Notes: generated from the letters alone by a model not told the origin. 64,000 nucleotides of DNA from UBA1858 sp965227695 (GCA_965227695.1 OZ245760.1:1860001-1924000), one strand, 5' to 3'; counted from the first letter of the stretch, positions 28,139-37,063 are shown. A program made the numbers and translations.

Positions 28139-28158
28139 CTCTGTTTACGTGAACAGAG
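28139..28158. promoter_or_regulatory. palindrome upstream of the heme lipoprotein gene
   Basis: Perfect inverted repeat CTCTGTT-6-AACAGAG, 19 bases upstream of the start codon on the minus strand. Its half-site (TCTGTT) recurs in a second palindrome about 90 bases further upstream. This suggests an operator or a leader hairpin controlling the heme/barrel/TPR cluster. No regulator is identified. Confidence 0.45.
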
Positions 28159-28228
28159 TCAAGTTATTTATGTGGCGATTATTGTTGAGATGGATAATGT
28201 GAAACGGCCGATGTAGATAAACGGCAAA

Positions 28229-28254
28229 TCTGTTCAGATAGATGGACGAACAGA
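28229..28254. promoter_or_regulatory. second TCTGTTC palindrome
   Basis: Inverted repeat TCTGTTC-12-GAACAGA lying between apbE and the heme lipoprotein gene. It shares its TCTGTT half-site with the palindrome nearer the gene, in the same orientation. Two related palindromes in one 190-base gap look like paired operator sites. No convincing -35/-10 pair could be fixed between them. Confidence 0.4.
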
Positions 28255-28309
28255 AATTTAGTTAAAAAATTCAATAAAAACAGTATAGATAGAGCACATT
28301 TTTGTGATG

Positions 28310-29305
28310 TTATTCAACATTTTGTAACCCACTGGAAAAGAGCAGGTTAGCGTCACTATCGACGATAATCCCTTCAATGCCATCCAGTGATTCGAGTAAC
28401 GCAAGCCCGCGGCGGGGACCCATCACGAAGACACTGGTTGATAGTGCGTCGGTCTGTATGGCCTGCGGCCCCAGGATCGTGACACTGCGCACCATACGCG
28501 CCGAATCGCCTGTGCGAGGGTCAAGAATGTGATGGTAACGTACGCCATCTTCGTTGAAATAGCGTTCATAATCGCCAGATGTCGACAAAGCCTCATTCAC
28601 CAGGGGAATTTTGGCGATGACTTTTTCTTTATCAATAGGATGCCGGATACCAATGACCCAGGGGCGCCCCTGCCGATCACCTAAGATGCGCGTATCACCG
28701 CCAGCACTGACCAGAATATGTTCAATACCAAGCGCGCGTGCACGTGAGACAGCCCGATCCACGGCATAGCCCTTGGCAATTCCTCCAAGATCGATGCGAA
28801 CATCGGGGTGCTGAAAGCGGATCGTCTTTGAGGCCGGATCCAAGACAATGAGCTGATAATTCACCCCGGCCAGATGCTGTTTTAACTGGCGATCGCCGGG
28901 GCGCACGGAATGGCGATAATCGTATAAATAGCCCACGCTGGCATAGGTGATGTCAAAAGCGCCATCGGTGAGTGCGGAATAATACTGCGCCCGTTCGATG
29001 ACTTCATAGAGTGGCGCACTCACACGGATAGCACGCTGTGCCGCTGAGCGGTTAATTTCTGACAACTCACTGCGTTCAATGTAAGGACTCATCGACTGAT
29101 TGACTTCGTGCATGGTTTGCAGCACCAGATCCGCCGCTTCGCGGGCCACCACCGGATTGTTGTGCCATACTTCTGCGTGTATCGTCGTACCCATGATGTT
29201 GGCATCACGCACAACCCATTCCGCCCGGACAGCGTCGGAGAAAACACACAATAAAAGTAATGCGTGTATGAGCAGCATTTTCCCGGTCGAACGCAGTTTA
29301 CTCAT
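28310..29305 (-). CDS. apbE: FAD:protein FMN transferase
   Basis: Exported flavin transferase that attaches FMN covalently to Ser/Thr of extracytoplasmic proteins. From the second ATG the product is 331 residues with a signal peptide (LLIHALLLLCVF, cleavage near VRA-EW). Family motifs ANIMGTTIHAEV, the DLGGIAKGYAVDRAV block and SAGGDTRILG are present. An ATG 33 bases earlier is possible. It is first in the long minus-strand cluster. No obvious target sequence of the D-x-x-S-G-A-T/S type was seen in the cluster proteins, so the substrate is probably elsewhere or atypical. Confidence 0.92.
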   Translation of the reverse strand: MSKLRSTGKMLLIHALLLLCVFSDAVRAEWVVRDANIMGTTIHAEVWHNNPVVAREAADLVLQTMHEVNQSMSPYIERSELSEINRSAAQRAIRVSAPLYEVIERAQYYSALTDGAFDITYASVGYLYDYRHSVRPGDRQLKQHLAGVNYQLIVLDPASKTIRFQHPDVRIDLGGIAKGYAVDRAVSRARALGIEHILVSAGGDTRILGDRQGRPWVIGIRHPIDKEKVIAKIPLVNEALSTSGDYERYFNEDGVRYHHILDPRTGDSARMVRSVTILGPQAIQTDALSTSVFVMGPRRGLALLESLDGIEGIIVDSDANLLFSSGLQNVE

Positions 29306-29385
29306 TGATAAATATTTTAAGGCAGGATTGAATAGCATACACTTATATTAAGTGGTTAAAGACTCATTAAACAATATTGAATAGC

Positions 29386-30666
29386 ATGACAACAAGCCAA
29401 TCACCTCACGATATCCCTTATGACCCCAGCTGCATGGATGACTATGATCCGGCATCCATGGATGCCAATGTTGCCCAGCAGCATATTCTGAACAGCATAA
29501 CAGCGCTCACAGAATCCGAGACGATCGCCATTCGTGATGCATTGCAGCGCGTGCTGGCTCAGGATGTTCACTCCGGCATTAACGTGCCCAGTCATACAAA
29601 CTCCGCCATGGATGGCTATGCCATTCGCGGCCAGGCCATCCCTGCCACAGATACCAACACACTGAAGCTAATTGGCACTGCCTGGGCCGGACGTCCGTTT
29701 CAGGGACACGTTGGCGACAATGAATGCGTGCGCATCATGACGGGAGCAGTCATGCCCGCCAATACCGATACTGTTGTCATGCAGGAACATGTCAGCATTG
29801 AAGGCGACCACGTCAGCATTGATGCCAAACAAACACCCCATCAAAATGTCCGTCAGGCCGGTGAAGATATTGCACGCGGGGAAGTCGTGTTCAAAGCGGG
29901 TAAATACTGTCACCCTTCCGACATTGGATTGATTGCCTCACTGGGCATTGGCGAAGTAAACGTATACCGCAAACCCAAAGTGGCATTTTTCTCAACCGGC
30001 GACGAACTGGTCTCCATTGGTACAGAATTACAGGAAGGCCAGATTTACGACAGTAACCGTTACACATTATGGAGCATGCTTACCCGTCTTGGTGTTGACA
30101 TTATTGACCTTGGCGTGATTAAAGACACTCCGGAAGCGGTGGAAAATGCATTCATGCAGGCTTCGGCATCTGCGGATGTGGTGATTACCTCGGGCGGCGT
30201 GTCGGTGGGTGATGCCGACTACGTGAAAAAAACACTGGATAAACTCGGCCAGGTCAACTTCTGGAAAGTGGCCATGAAACCGGGCCGGCCGCTGGCTTTT
30301 GGGAACATCAACGACGCGTATTTTTTTGGCCTTCCGGGCAACCCCGTCTCGGTGATGGTTACTTTTTATATCTTTGTACAACCGGCCCTCGAAAAATTAA
30401 TGGGTCGCACACCAACACCACGCATACAGATCAATGCGATTTCCCAAAGCGAGTTAAAAAAACGCCCTGGGCGTGTGGAGTATCAACGCGGCTATTGCAC
30501 TCTTAACGACAACGGCGACTACATTGTCGAAAAAACCGGCGCACAAGGTTCAGGCATCCTGCGGTCAATGTCCGATGCCAACTGTTTTATCTATCTGCCC
30601 ATGCAAAGCAAAGGAATCAGCAAAGGCGAAAAAGTCACTATCTGGCCATTTGATTCTTTTGTTTGA
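29386..30666 (+). CDS. moeA: molybdopterin molybdenumtransferase MoeA
   Basis: Inserts molybdenum into adenylylated molybdopterin in molybdenum cofactor synthesis. The 426-residue protein has SHTNSAMDGYAIRG, GAVMPANTDTVVMQE, FFSTGDELVSIG, ITSGGVSVGDADYV and the GLPGNPVSVMV motif in the expected order. I use the ATG nine bases inside an upstream TTG of the same frame. It is divergent from apbE. No other moa/moe gene is in the window. Confidence 0.95.
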   Translation: MTTSQSPHDIPYDPSCMDDYDPASMDANVAQQHILNSITALTESETIAIRDALQRVLAQDVHSGINVPSHTNSAMDGYAIRGQAIPATDTNTLKLIGTAWAGRPFQGHVGDNECVRIMTGAVMPANTDTVVMQEHVSIEGDHVSIDAKQTPHQNVRQAGEDIARGEVVFKAGKYCHPSDIGLIASLGIGEVNVYRKPKVAFFSTGDELVSIGTELQEGQIYDSNRYTLWSMLTRLGVDIIDLGVIKDTPEAVENAFMQASASADVVITSGGVSVGDADYVKKTLDKLGQVNFWKVAMKPGRPLAFGNINDAYFFGLPGNPVSVMVTFYIFVQPALEKLMGRTPTPRIQINAISQSELKKRPGRVEYQRGYCTLNDNGDYIVEKTGAQGSGILRSMSDANCFIYLPMQSKGISKGEKVTIWPFDSFV

Positions 30667-31146
30667 ACTGGTCATGCAAATAAACAACGACACTTAAAAG
30701 TCTAATCATTTAACCACTTTAATAAAAAGAACACATGTATAGCGCCCCGCGAGTATTGCTAAAGGTAAGTGCTCGAACAAGCGGGGTTTAATATCCATGA
30801 TCAAGTGAATGTCGAAATTAAATATGCAGGCTAGTGATTACCAACAACAAGTAATAACTAATTAATCTTTGAAACATCAACGGAACATCAATGGGGTCAG
30901 TTTCGATTGATCAAGGCCTTCTAAAATGTCGTACAGTTCAATTGAATCTGACCCTATTGATTATGTTGCCGATCTCCTTGAATATGCCTTCAAAAATTTC
31001 ACCGATACTATCAAATATAGATTTTAAAGGGTACTGACCCCTTAAGTTCACTGTTATGTATTTGATGTTTGTTATTTCCTTGTGGTTATCTATTAGTTGG
31101 TTTGCTTATAGGACGAGTACATAGGACGACGACTTTGCAATTGGTG
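30667..31146. other. 480-base gap with REP-like sequences, no gene
   Basis: No coding region is supported here. The gap holds an imperfect inverted repeat described separately and a further CTGACCCC word at 31034-31041 in the opposite orientation to the GGGGTCAG word of the left arm. GGGGTCAG/CTGACCCC words of this kind commonly mark repeat elements mobilised by REP-associated transposases, but no transposase remnant is visible. Confidence 0.5.
30888..30960. repeat. REP-like imperfect inverted repeat
   Basis: Two 23-base arms (30888-30910 and 30938-30960) pair at 20 of 23 positions around a 27-base loop. Each arm has a core of GGGTCAG flanked by TCAAT and ATTGA. The layout is that of a bacterial interspersed mosaic/REP hairpin. 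Confidence 0.6.
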
Positions 31147-31842
31147 CTACCATATTTTAATCAATAATAAAATAAGTCCTTGTATAAAAGTTAAACCTGT
31201 AAAAATGCAACTAGCTATAGCAGACCATCCCATGATCCCAAGATCTAACTTCTGTTTTTCTTCAAGCATAATCTTGACAAAAGGAAATAATTTTTGCTTA
31301 TGAATTAAGTATGTGATTGTAAACAGCATAATCGCTGTTATTATAGGCAGGATAATATAAAAGTATTGCCCCCGTTCATATTCGATATAGCTATAAAATA
31401 AAAGTACGAGAGCAATATTAGGATATAATACTTCTAATTTATTTAATACTGCATACCAAGGAGTCCTTGCTTTCACGAATTCTTTTATTTGAGTCCTCAT
31501 CCCTAAAAACCAATTTTTATCAATTGAGTGAAGCTGGCAATTAGCATAACTTTCATAAAAACATAAATCGATACCTGATAAGATCTCTCGACCATCTTCA
31601 AGCTCTATCCAGCGCTTCATTTTAACCCGAAGTTTATTTATTGATTCAGGGAGATTATTATCAGTAAACACTTCTTTGAATGAATTAAATGGTCTTGTAG
31701 CATTATCAAACATTACTTCGATATCTAGAAAATCTGTTGATTGGTCTTCAACCAATATTTCCTCTAGTTTAAATAGATCATCACGCCAGAGACGTACAGA
31801 CTTAAGTGAAAAGAGATCTCTATACTCATCATTACTTGCCAT
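31147..31842 (-). CDS. membrane protein of unknown function
   Basis: Unrecognised 231-residue protein. The first ~125 residues are soluble and charged. The rest contains three or four hydrophobic segments (ALVLLFYSYIEY; YIILPIITAIMLFTITYLIH; IASCIFTGLTFIQGLILLLI), so it is an inner-membrane protein with an N-terminal cytosolic domain. It is AT-rich, has no partner gene, and lies between REP-like repeats and the prophage attL. This suggests a laterally gained gene at an integration hotspot. Confidence 0.7.
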   Translation of the reverse strand: MASNDEYRDLFSLKSVRLWRDDLFKLEEILVEDQSTDFLDIEVMFDNATRPFNSFKEVFTDNNLPESINKLRVKMKRWIELEDGREILSGIDLCFYESYANCQLHSIDKNWFLGMRTQIKEFVKARTPWYAVLNKLEVLYPNIALVLLFYSYIEYERGQYFYIILPIITAIMLFTITYLIHKQKLFPFVKIMLEEKQKLDLGIMGWSAIASCIFTGLTFIQGLILLLIKIW

Positions 31843-31993
31843 ACTTACACCGAAACCAAGTTAGATTTATTTACTGAACATAATGATTGCACACAACAAG
31901 TGTGACTAAAAGTCGAAGCTAAGGCTGATCTAGATTAGAGACTGATCTAGAATTAGGACAAGTAACGCCGAGAAAATTCTCTAAGTCATTGTA

Positions 31994-32041
31994 TTCTGGA
32001 GCGGGAAACGAGATTCGAACTCGCGACCCCAACCTTGGCAA
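31994..32041. other. prophage attL (48-bp core)
   Basis: Exact 48-base copy of the attR core. It reproduces the 3' half of the tRNA-Gly gene, from the anticodon loop through the CCA end plus three more bases. The 5' half of the tRNA is missing here, so it is not a functional tRNA. Similarity continues imperfectly for a few bases. Just outside (31925-31956) lies a small tandem repeat of CTGATCTAGA-TTAG; the rest of 31,843-32,171 holds no gene. Confidence 0.93.
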
Positions 32042-32171
32042 AGTTGTATTTTTAATATCAAATTTTATCTATATTTCAATAAGTTGCGAGAATATGATAT
32101 AAAACAATAACTTTCAGAAAACTACAAAATCAAACATTCAGATGAAACTGGATAGCCAGGATTAATTAATT

Positions 32172-32423
32172 TTAATTATTGCTCTTACTGTCTACTTTAT
32201 GATTTAAGTGATCTATATTTTTATCAAGTTTGTTTAACACTTCAGTATTCCTGTCGAGTGCTGACAATAATTTATCATCGCGGGTGTTTAGTTGCTGCAA
32301 ATATACGTCAGTGTCATGCCTGCGATCAGCATCACGGTTCTTTATGTATCCTACAAACATCCAGACAATGACAATAATTCCAACTGCCATGCCTCCGTCT
32401 TTTACCAGTGTTAAAAGTTCCAT
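32172..32423 (-). CDS. small phage membrane protein with coiled coil
   Basis: Unrecognised 83-residue protein. One transmembrane helix (residues ~12-27, MAVGIIVIVWMFVGYI) precedes a charged, heptad-like C-terminal region (LSALDRNTEVLNKLDKNIDH). Such a plan fits holin-like, i-spanin-like or membrane-signalling roles. It is the last gene of the late region next to attL, a place where lysogenic-conversion or lysis genes are common. Confidence 0.65.
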   Translation of the reverse strand: MELLTLVKDGGMAVGIIVIVWMFVGYIKNRDADRRHDTDVYLQQLNTRDDKLLSALDRNTEVLNKLDKNIDHLNHKVDSKSNN

Positions 32424-32434
32424 AAAAAAACCTT

Positions 32435-32644
32435 TTATTCAATTTGATCTTCTAGCAAATATTTCACTGCCAATGTCAGATTTAGCAAAAGTCTGTTTTT
32501 ATCCTCAGCATTAATTCTATCAAATTCAGCAATGATTGACTTTGGCGATCTCACAATTAAATTTTTAAAAAATACATCACGCTTGAGCTCATCGAGTGAT
32601 TTAATTTTTTGATCACCTTTATAGTTAAGTTGCGACAATTTCAA
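32435..32644 (-). CDS. hypothetical phage protein
   Basis: Unrecognised 69-residue, mostly helical, basic protein. The only plausible starts are TTG codons at its 5' end; it overlaps the preceding gene by 20 nt, which supports coupled translation. It lies between the tail appendage gene and the small membrane-protein gene. No motif was identified. Confidence 0.5.
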   Translation of the reverse strand: MKLSQLNYKGDQKIKSLDELKRDVFFKNLIVRSPKSIIAEFDRINAEDKNRLLLNLTLAVKYLLEDQIE

Positions 32645-33041
32645 ACACCTTATCTAGTTGAGGGAATGATTCAATTTTGATTTTGAATACTCCCAGTGTG
32701 TCAGACGTCAAAACAAATTCACCATCTGTTTCATTAAATGACTGAATCGATCCATCTGGTGCTGTGACTGTGACTGTTGATGGATTTGAAATATTAGAAA
32801 TTGTTGCAGCATCCACAGCATCCGCGCTGATAGCCAGTTTATCTATACTGGCCGTATTATCAGGTCTGGCTATAATCGCACCGCCACTGACATAATGTGT
32901 TAAGTCATCATATTGATGCCAGTTTTTTTCCAATATATTTAATTCAGCCTCACCCGCACCAGTTTGATCAAAATTAACACCTGAATAAATTCTGTTAATT
33001 CTACCGGTTCCAATATCATAAATCGCTTTTTGAACAATCAT
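32625..33041 (-). CDS. phage tail-appendage protein
   Basis: Protein of 138 residues directly after the tail-tip gene (4-nt overlap). The C-terminal part (PSTVTVTAPDGSIQSFNETD; FVLTSDTLGVFKIKIESFPQ) looks like an Ig-like beta sandwich, a fold common in tail appendages. The N-terminal part could anchor it to the tip protein. Function is inferred from position and fold. Confidence 0.55.
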   Translation of the reverse strand: MIVQKAIYDIGTGRINRIYSGVNFDQTGAGEAELNILEKNWHQYDDLTHYVSGGAIIARPDNTASIDKLAISADAVDAATISNISNPSTVTVTAPDGSIQSFNETDGEFVLTSDTLGVFKIKIESFPQLDKVFEIVAT

Positions 33042-35443
33042 TTTTTTGACCCTATCACTGCAATGCCACGGTTGTAGGCTTCAACATCACCACCGCCAAC
33101 CACCTGGAATGTATAAGCCTGTGTGCCTGTCGTACCTGTGTTATCAATAGTTGTGAACGCCAGCACGACTTCCCCTGCTGGATTACGATTCAGCCCACCA
33201 ACACTGATAGTGATGCCCCCAGTGATTGCAGCACCACCTCTAAGAACACGCCCAGTGCATTGCCTTTCTGTATTTGTATTACCTGTAAATACGAGCCTGC
33301 AAGAACAAACAATAATAACTGGTTGACCTTCACTATCAATCGATGCTGCCGCCATATTTTTGTAAGATCCACTCAGTGTGGTGCCTGAACTGGTATAAGC
33401 GCCCCCAGGCACTGTCACTGCGTTATTCGCAATTTTTAATGTCGTCACTTGCAGATCATTAATTTTTGCAGTCGTGACTGCCGCATCGGCAATCTTAGCT
33501 GTTTGAATGGAGGCATCAGCCAGGTATGCGCTACCAATGGCCAAAGAACCAAAAAACTGATCAATCGTGGCTGTATCAATGAGCCTAGGCATGACATACG
33601 CAGACACATTGTCAATCAGTGTAGCGGCAGTACCTGTATCACTATCATCTGCAATAATTTCAAGCGTGACACTTGACTGTGGTGTGGATGGCCGCCAGTT
33701 AAAACCATATGAGGCATACGTACCACTAATATTGAATTGTTGCCAGGATGTGCTTTCTGAACTGCCCACAATACGCGCTTTAAAGCCAGTGGCTGCATTA
33801 CTTCCAGGCGTTTTGGCATACATTTGCACGCGCAGTTGATGTGCAATCCCTTCCTGAAAATTCGCCGCCACTGCCGCACCAATGGGAATAGACACACTCG
33901 CTGTTTCCCCGCCACCACCATGCGTGACCAGGCCCGCAGCTGCTCCTGCAAAGGCATCCGCATCACTGACTATTGTGCCATCTTCATCTACCCAGTTTGT
34001 TGTGCCATCTTCAAAGGTATATGACCAGAATGTGTCTGGTTCAACAACAATACTATCTTCCAGGTTCGGCACTGGTGGCAGCTCCAGGGCAGGCACCACG
34101 GTTTCAGTCGCAGGTGTGACAGGCGTATAAACATCACTTGAATATTCACGCGCAACAATCTGTATTGTTGAACGTGTATTAAAACGCATTTCAACAATTC
34201 TGAATTGCTTGTTTACCCAGCCCTGCTCAGGGCGCGTGATACTGATAATGTCGCCCACTTCAGACTGCAAACCAATCAGCTTGGTTTGAAATTGTACTGT
34301 GATATTCCTGCGCGCCTGTTCCAGTTCTTCCCTGGCAATCCGTTTGGCCCTGTAGTAATTGACTGTAAAAGGCAACTCAATTTGCCTTTCCAGCAATGTT
34401 CCGTTGTCTTCAGTGCGATACGTGGCATCGTCTTCTACATGAAATTGTGGTTTATACTTTGAGTTTTCCCAAAAATAACGCGCTCTGACTCGATTCACAC
34501 GACCACTGGCACCATCCAGCTTAATGTTCACGCCACCTACCATGTTGCTGGCATCATAAACGGCACTGGATGTGGCCACCCCATCCACCAACAGGCGATA
34601 TTTTCCCCCTGTATAGATCAGATAACCTCTACAGCTGGTTAGCAGGTCGCGCAAATTTTCAATGGGATTATTATCAGGATTTAACACTCCATCACATTCA
34701 TAAGTTGCATGTGTCGGCTCTGGCGCATTGCCTGTGACACTGGCAGCACAGGCGGCATGAGCCACCTGGAATGACGCCAGATCAATTTCATCTGCCGTGA
34801 CGCCGCGCCCGTACCTGGTATTAGTTAGATAATCATAGATGCAATTGGCTGGATTGTTTGAATAAACAGGCGCACCGCCTGCCACGACATCCACCACTTT
34901 TTTACCACGTACTCGGGCAGAGATCACCGGCACCCGTGGGAATGCCTCTGTGTCGTATTTTAAGCGCACATAGAGATAGGCCACCCCTTTGCCCTGGTGT
35001 GCAGATGTCCACTTGGAAGTGGCCGCCACCAGCGCTGAATCAGCCGCCTGTGTATCTGTGCCCAGGTGCGCATTGATGCCATCCCCGAAACTATAAAGAC
35101 CGCTGAAGCGTGCGTTTGTGTATTCCAGCTCATCAAAATAAATCATTTCAAAAGCATCAATTTCACCTTCAGCAAAAGCAATGACCATGTGTAAAAATTC
35201 ATTATCACTGCCAGTCACCTCAGCAAAAACACGACTGCCCGCAATGATGTTTTTGCCATAGATTACGGGTATTGGTTCAGATGTGCTGGTGATGTTTTGC
35301 GAAATGCCGCGTGAACGATCTTCAAAATCCGCAGGCTTGGGTGCCAATACTTTGGCCACTGCAAAGGCCACCAGAGCACCGCCAATAGTGCCCAAATAGC
35401 TAGTGGCAATCGCCCCTGCAATAATGGGAACTGCACTAGCCAT
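33038..35443 (-). CDS. tail tip / host specificity protein (gpJ-like)
   Basis: Central tail-tip protein of 801 residues. An N-terminal hydrophobic segment (IIAGAIATSYLGTIGGALVA) is followed by the conserved tip core (SEPIPVIYGKNIIAGSRVFA; RYGRGVTADEIDLASF; RFNTRSTIQIVAREYSSDVY). Then come a carbohydrate-module-like domain (residues ~460-620) and a repetitive AKIADAAVTTAKIND helical segment as in DUF1983-type central-fibre regions. The last ~100 residues form a beta-rich domain that probably contacts the receptor. It is the largest late gene and follows the gpK/I-like gene. Confidence 0.85.
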   Translation of the reverse strand: MASAVPIIAGAIATSYLGTIGGALVAFAVAKVLAPKPADFEDRSRGISQNITSTSEPIPVIYGKNIIAGSRVFAEVTGSDNEFLHMVIAFAEGEIDAFEMIYFDELEYTNARFSGLYSFGDGINAHLGTDTQAADSALVAATSKWTSAHQGKGVAYLYVRLKYDTEAFPRVPVISARVRGKKVVDVVAGGAPVYSNNPANCIYDYLTNTRYGRGVTADEIDLASFQVAHAACAASVTGNAPEPTHATYECDGVLNPDNNPIENLRDLLTSCRGYLIYTGGKYRLLVDGVATSSAVYDASNMVGGVNIKLDGASGRVNRVRARYFWENSKYKPQFHVEDDATYRTEDNGTLLERQIELPFTVNYYRAKRIAREELEQARRNITVQFQTKLIGLQSEVGDIISITRPEQGWVNKQFRIVEMRFNTRSTIQIVAREYSSDVYTPVTPATETVVPALELPPVPNLEDSIVVEPDTFWSYTFEDGTTNWVDEDGTIVSDADAFAGAAAGLVTHGGGGETASVSIPIGAAVAANFQEGIAHQLRVQMYAKTPGSNAATGFKARIVGSSESTSWQQFNISGTYASYGFNWRPSTPQSSVTLEIIADDSDTGTAATLIDNVSAYVMPRLIDTATIDQFFGSLAIGSAYLADASIQTAKIADAAVTTAKINDLQVTTLKIANNAVTVPGGAYTSSGTTLSGSYKNMAAASIDSEGQPVIIVCSCRLVFTGNTNTERQCTGRVLRGGAAITGGITISVGGLNRNPAGEVVLAFTTIDNTGTTGTQAYTFQVVGGGDVEAYNRGIAVIGSKK

Positions 35444-35868
35444 TAGCTGACAATCCTCCAGGCATGGCAGTCGCCTGCTTCCTGGTAAATCCTGATTAAA
35501 GGCACAGAATAAACCCCCTCATCAAACCAGCTTGAAACATAATCAGTGCCGCAGACAACGCCGCAAGTTGGGAAGCCACACGCTTTATCAAAACCTGTGA
35601 TGATGTCACCCGTGGCGGCTGCTTGCAGCTTAATTGGCTGTGCTTTGATACCATTCAGATAGCTGTCTGGTGACATGGATTCCTGAAAAATGGTTCTGGC
35701 CTGCTTCGCGGTATGCCATTTGATCAGCTTTAAATGTTGATCATCACCTGTCATTGCAGTGATGGCATTCAGTGTAAGTGATACGCAGTCAGACACTCCC
35801 CAAACAAACTTGTGCCCTTTCTTGCTTTCCAGGTAGTCAGCCAGCTGCTTTTTCCAATCTTGCCGCAT
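35443..35868 (-). CDS. NlpC/P60-like tail assembly protein (DUF6950 type)
   Basis: Protein of 141 residues resembling the DUF6950/NlpC-P60-like proteins found before tip proteins, equivalent in position to lambda gpK. The motif FVWGVSDCVSLTLNAI supplies a candidate catalytic Cys. GDCHAW near the C-terminus is another Cys/His motif. It could cut peptidoglycan or process the tail. It overlaps both neighbouring genes by 1 nt. Confidence 0.75.
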   Translation of the reverse strand: MRQDWKKQLADYLESKKGHKFVWGVSDCVSLTLNAITAMTGDDQHLKLIKWHTAKQARTIFQESMSPDSYLNGIKAQPIKLQAAATGDIITGFDKACGFPTCGVVCGTDYVSSWFDEGVYSVPLIRIYQEAGDCHAWRIVS

Positions 35869-36440
35869 TACTTTCGCCCCCAGTCAATCAGTGTTGGCAC
35901 ATTGGATACAAATTCAAAAAACTCATCACCTGGAAACAAAAACTGATGATCTTCATTATTGGTATGGCGACCAGGGCGCGAGCCAAAATCAGCCAGTCGA
36001 CCATTGGCGCTGACCGTCACTGTGGATGTGCCATTGTTTGGATTATCCTGAATTACCGGCTCATCCATCCGGCCTGTGAAATATAAATAAGGATCAGCCA
36101 CCAGCACGCCTGTTTGCTTGACCCTGAATCCATACCAAATAGTGATATTGCGCTGGAAAAAATCATCATTTAAAACTTTTTCATTCGCGGCAGTTGTATC
36201 GACACCAGACAAGGTAACATCCAGGGTATCTATTTTTGGCAAGGCATTTTCTATTACATTACTAATCACCAACATACCTTTAGTATAAAGATAGGTATCA
36301 CCGTCATAATCAATATTACTGAATGAATCATTCAGTAATAAATCACCGCTATCAAATTCAGCTTTGACCAAAACACATTGCACCACACTATCTTTGGCAA
36401 TTTCTGCCAGCATGGATGCTGATAATCCGCGACCGCTCAT
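35868..36440 (-). CDS. distal tail protein (DUF2163-like)
   Basis: Protein of 190 residues with pattern and position of DUF2163-type/lambda gpL-like distal tail proteins (VQCVLVKAEFDSGDLLLNDS; NITIWYGFRVKQTG; YLYFTGRMDEPVI). It joins the tail tube end to the tip. A hub-like beta-rich fold is expected. It overlaps the gene upstream by 4 nt and the one downstream by 1 nt. Confidence 0.72.
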   Translation of the reverse strand: MSGRGLSASMLAEIAKDSVVQCVLVKAEFDSGDLLLNDSFSNIDYDGDTYLYTKGMLVISNVIENALPKIDTLDVTLSGVDTTAANEKVLNDDFFQRNITIWYGFRVKQTGVLVADPYLYFTGRMDEPVIQDNPNNGTSTVTVSANGRLADFGSRPGRHTNNEDHQFLFPGDEFFEFVSNVPTLIDWGRK

Positions 36441-37063
36441 GACTCAACCACCTCATTCACAATTATTTCAGCGCCATAAGATTGATATTTTTCAGCGTGA
36501 ACGGTTCTGGAATTGTCGGCCAGAATCCCGCGCAGCAATAAAGGTGATGTGTGTCTGTGAGATTTGACAGACTCGTTATCAACAATATCTTCAACCAAGC
36601 CAGTATTGATTGTGATCGTTCCCGCCCCCGTACCATCCAAAGTGACATCCTGAACTAATTTATAAATTTTTGTGTGGCTGCTAAATTGGATTAAATCACC
36701 GGCTTTCATCAATGCATTGTTGCTGGCCGTATCAATATCAATTTCAGTGGCCCCTGCACTTTGATTGCCGTTCACCAGTTCATTACCGGACCACGCACCA
36801 TTAACCGGCTGAAATACTCTGGGAATTTCAATATCAAAATATTCTGTTTCTCCTTTTTGGCGTTCCAGGAAACCATCTAATTCGGCAAACTCAGCCCAGC
36901 TATAAATGGGTGCCAACAGCATTTTTAACTGAAAACGCTGTGCGCCATTTGAGCGCCTTTGCACTGTGAGATTGTGGCCGATATCCACCTGCACGCTATA
37001 TTGTGACGTCAGATCGACTTCAATCGGTTTGAATAAATTTGTGTTTGGAAATGTACCAGGCAT
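36437..37063 (-). CDS. distal tail protein (DUF2460/gpM-like position)
   Basis: Protein of 208 residues following the tape measure gene, in the position of gpM/DUF2460-type distal tail proteins. The block YSVQVDIGHNLTVQRRSNGA and WAEFAELDGFLERQKGETEY is characteristic of proteins that cap the tail tube. An internal beta domain (residues ~90-160) appears inserted. Exact family placement is moderate in certainty. Confidence 0.68.
   Translation of the reverse strand: MPGTFPNTNLFKPIEVDLTSQYSVQVDIGHNLTVQRRSNGAQRFQLKMLLAPIYSWAEFAELDGFLERQKGETEYFDIEIPRVFQPVNGAWSGNELVNGNQSAGATEIDIDTASNNALMKAGDLIQFSSHTKIYKLVQDVTLDGTGAGTITINTGLVEDIVDNESVKSHRHTSPLLLRGILADNSRTVHAEKYQSYGAEIIVNEVVES

Noticed and set aside
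31994..32045. Second tRNA-Gly gene near attL
   Set aside because: Only the 3' half from the anticodon loop is present; the acceptor 5' strand, D arm and most of the anticodon stem are missing, so it is an att core, not a tRNA.
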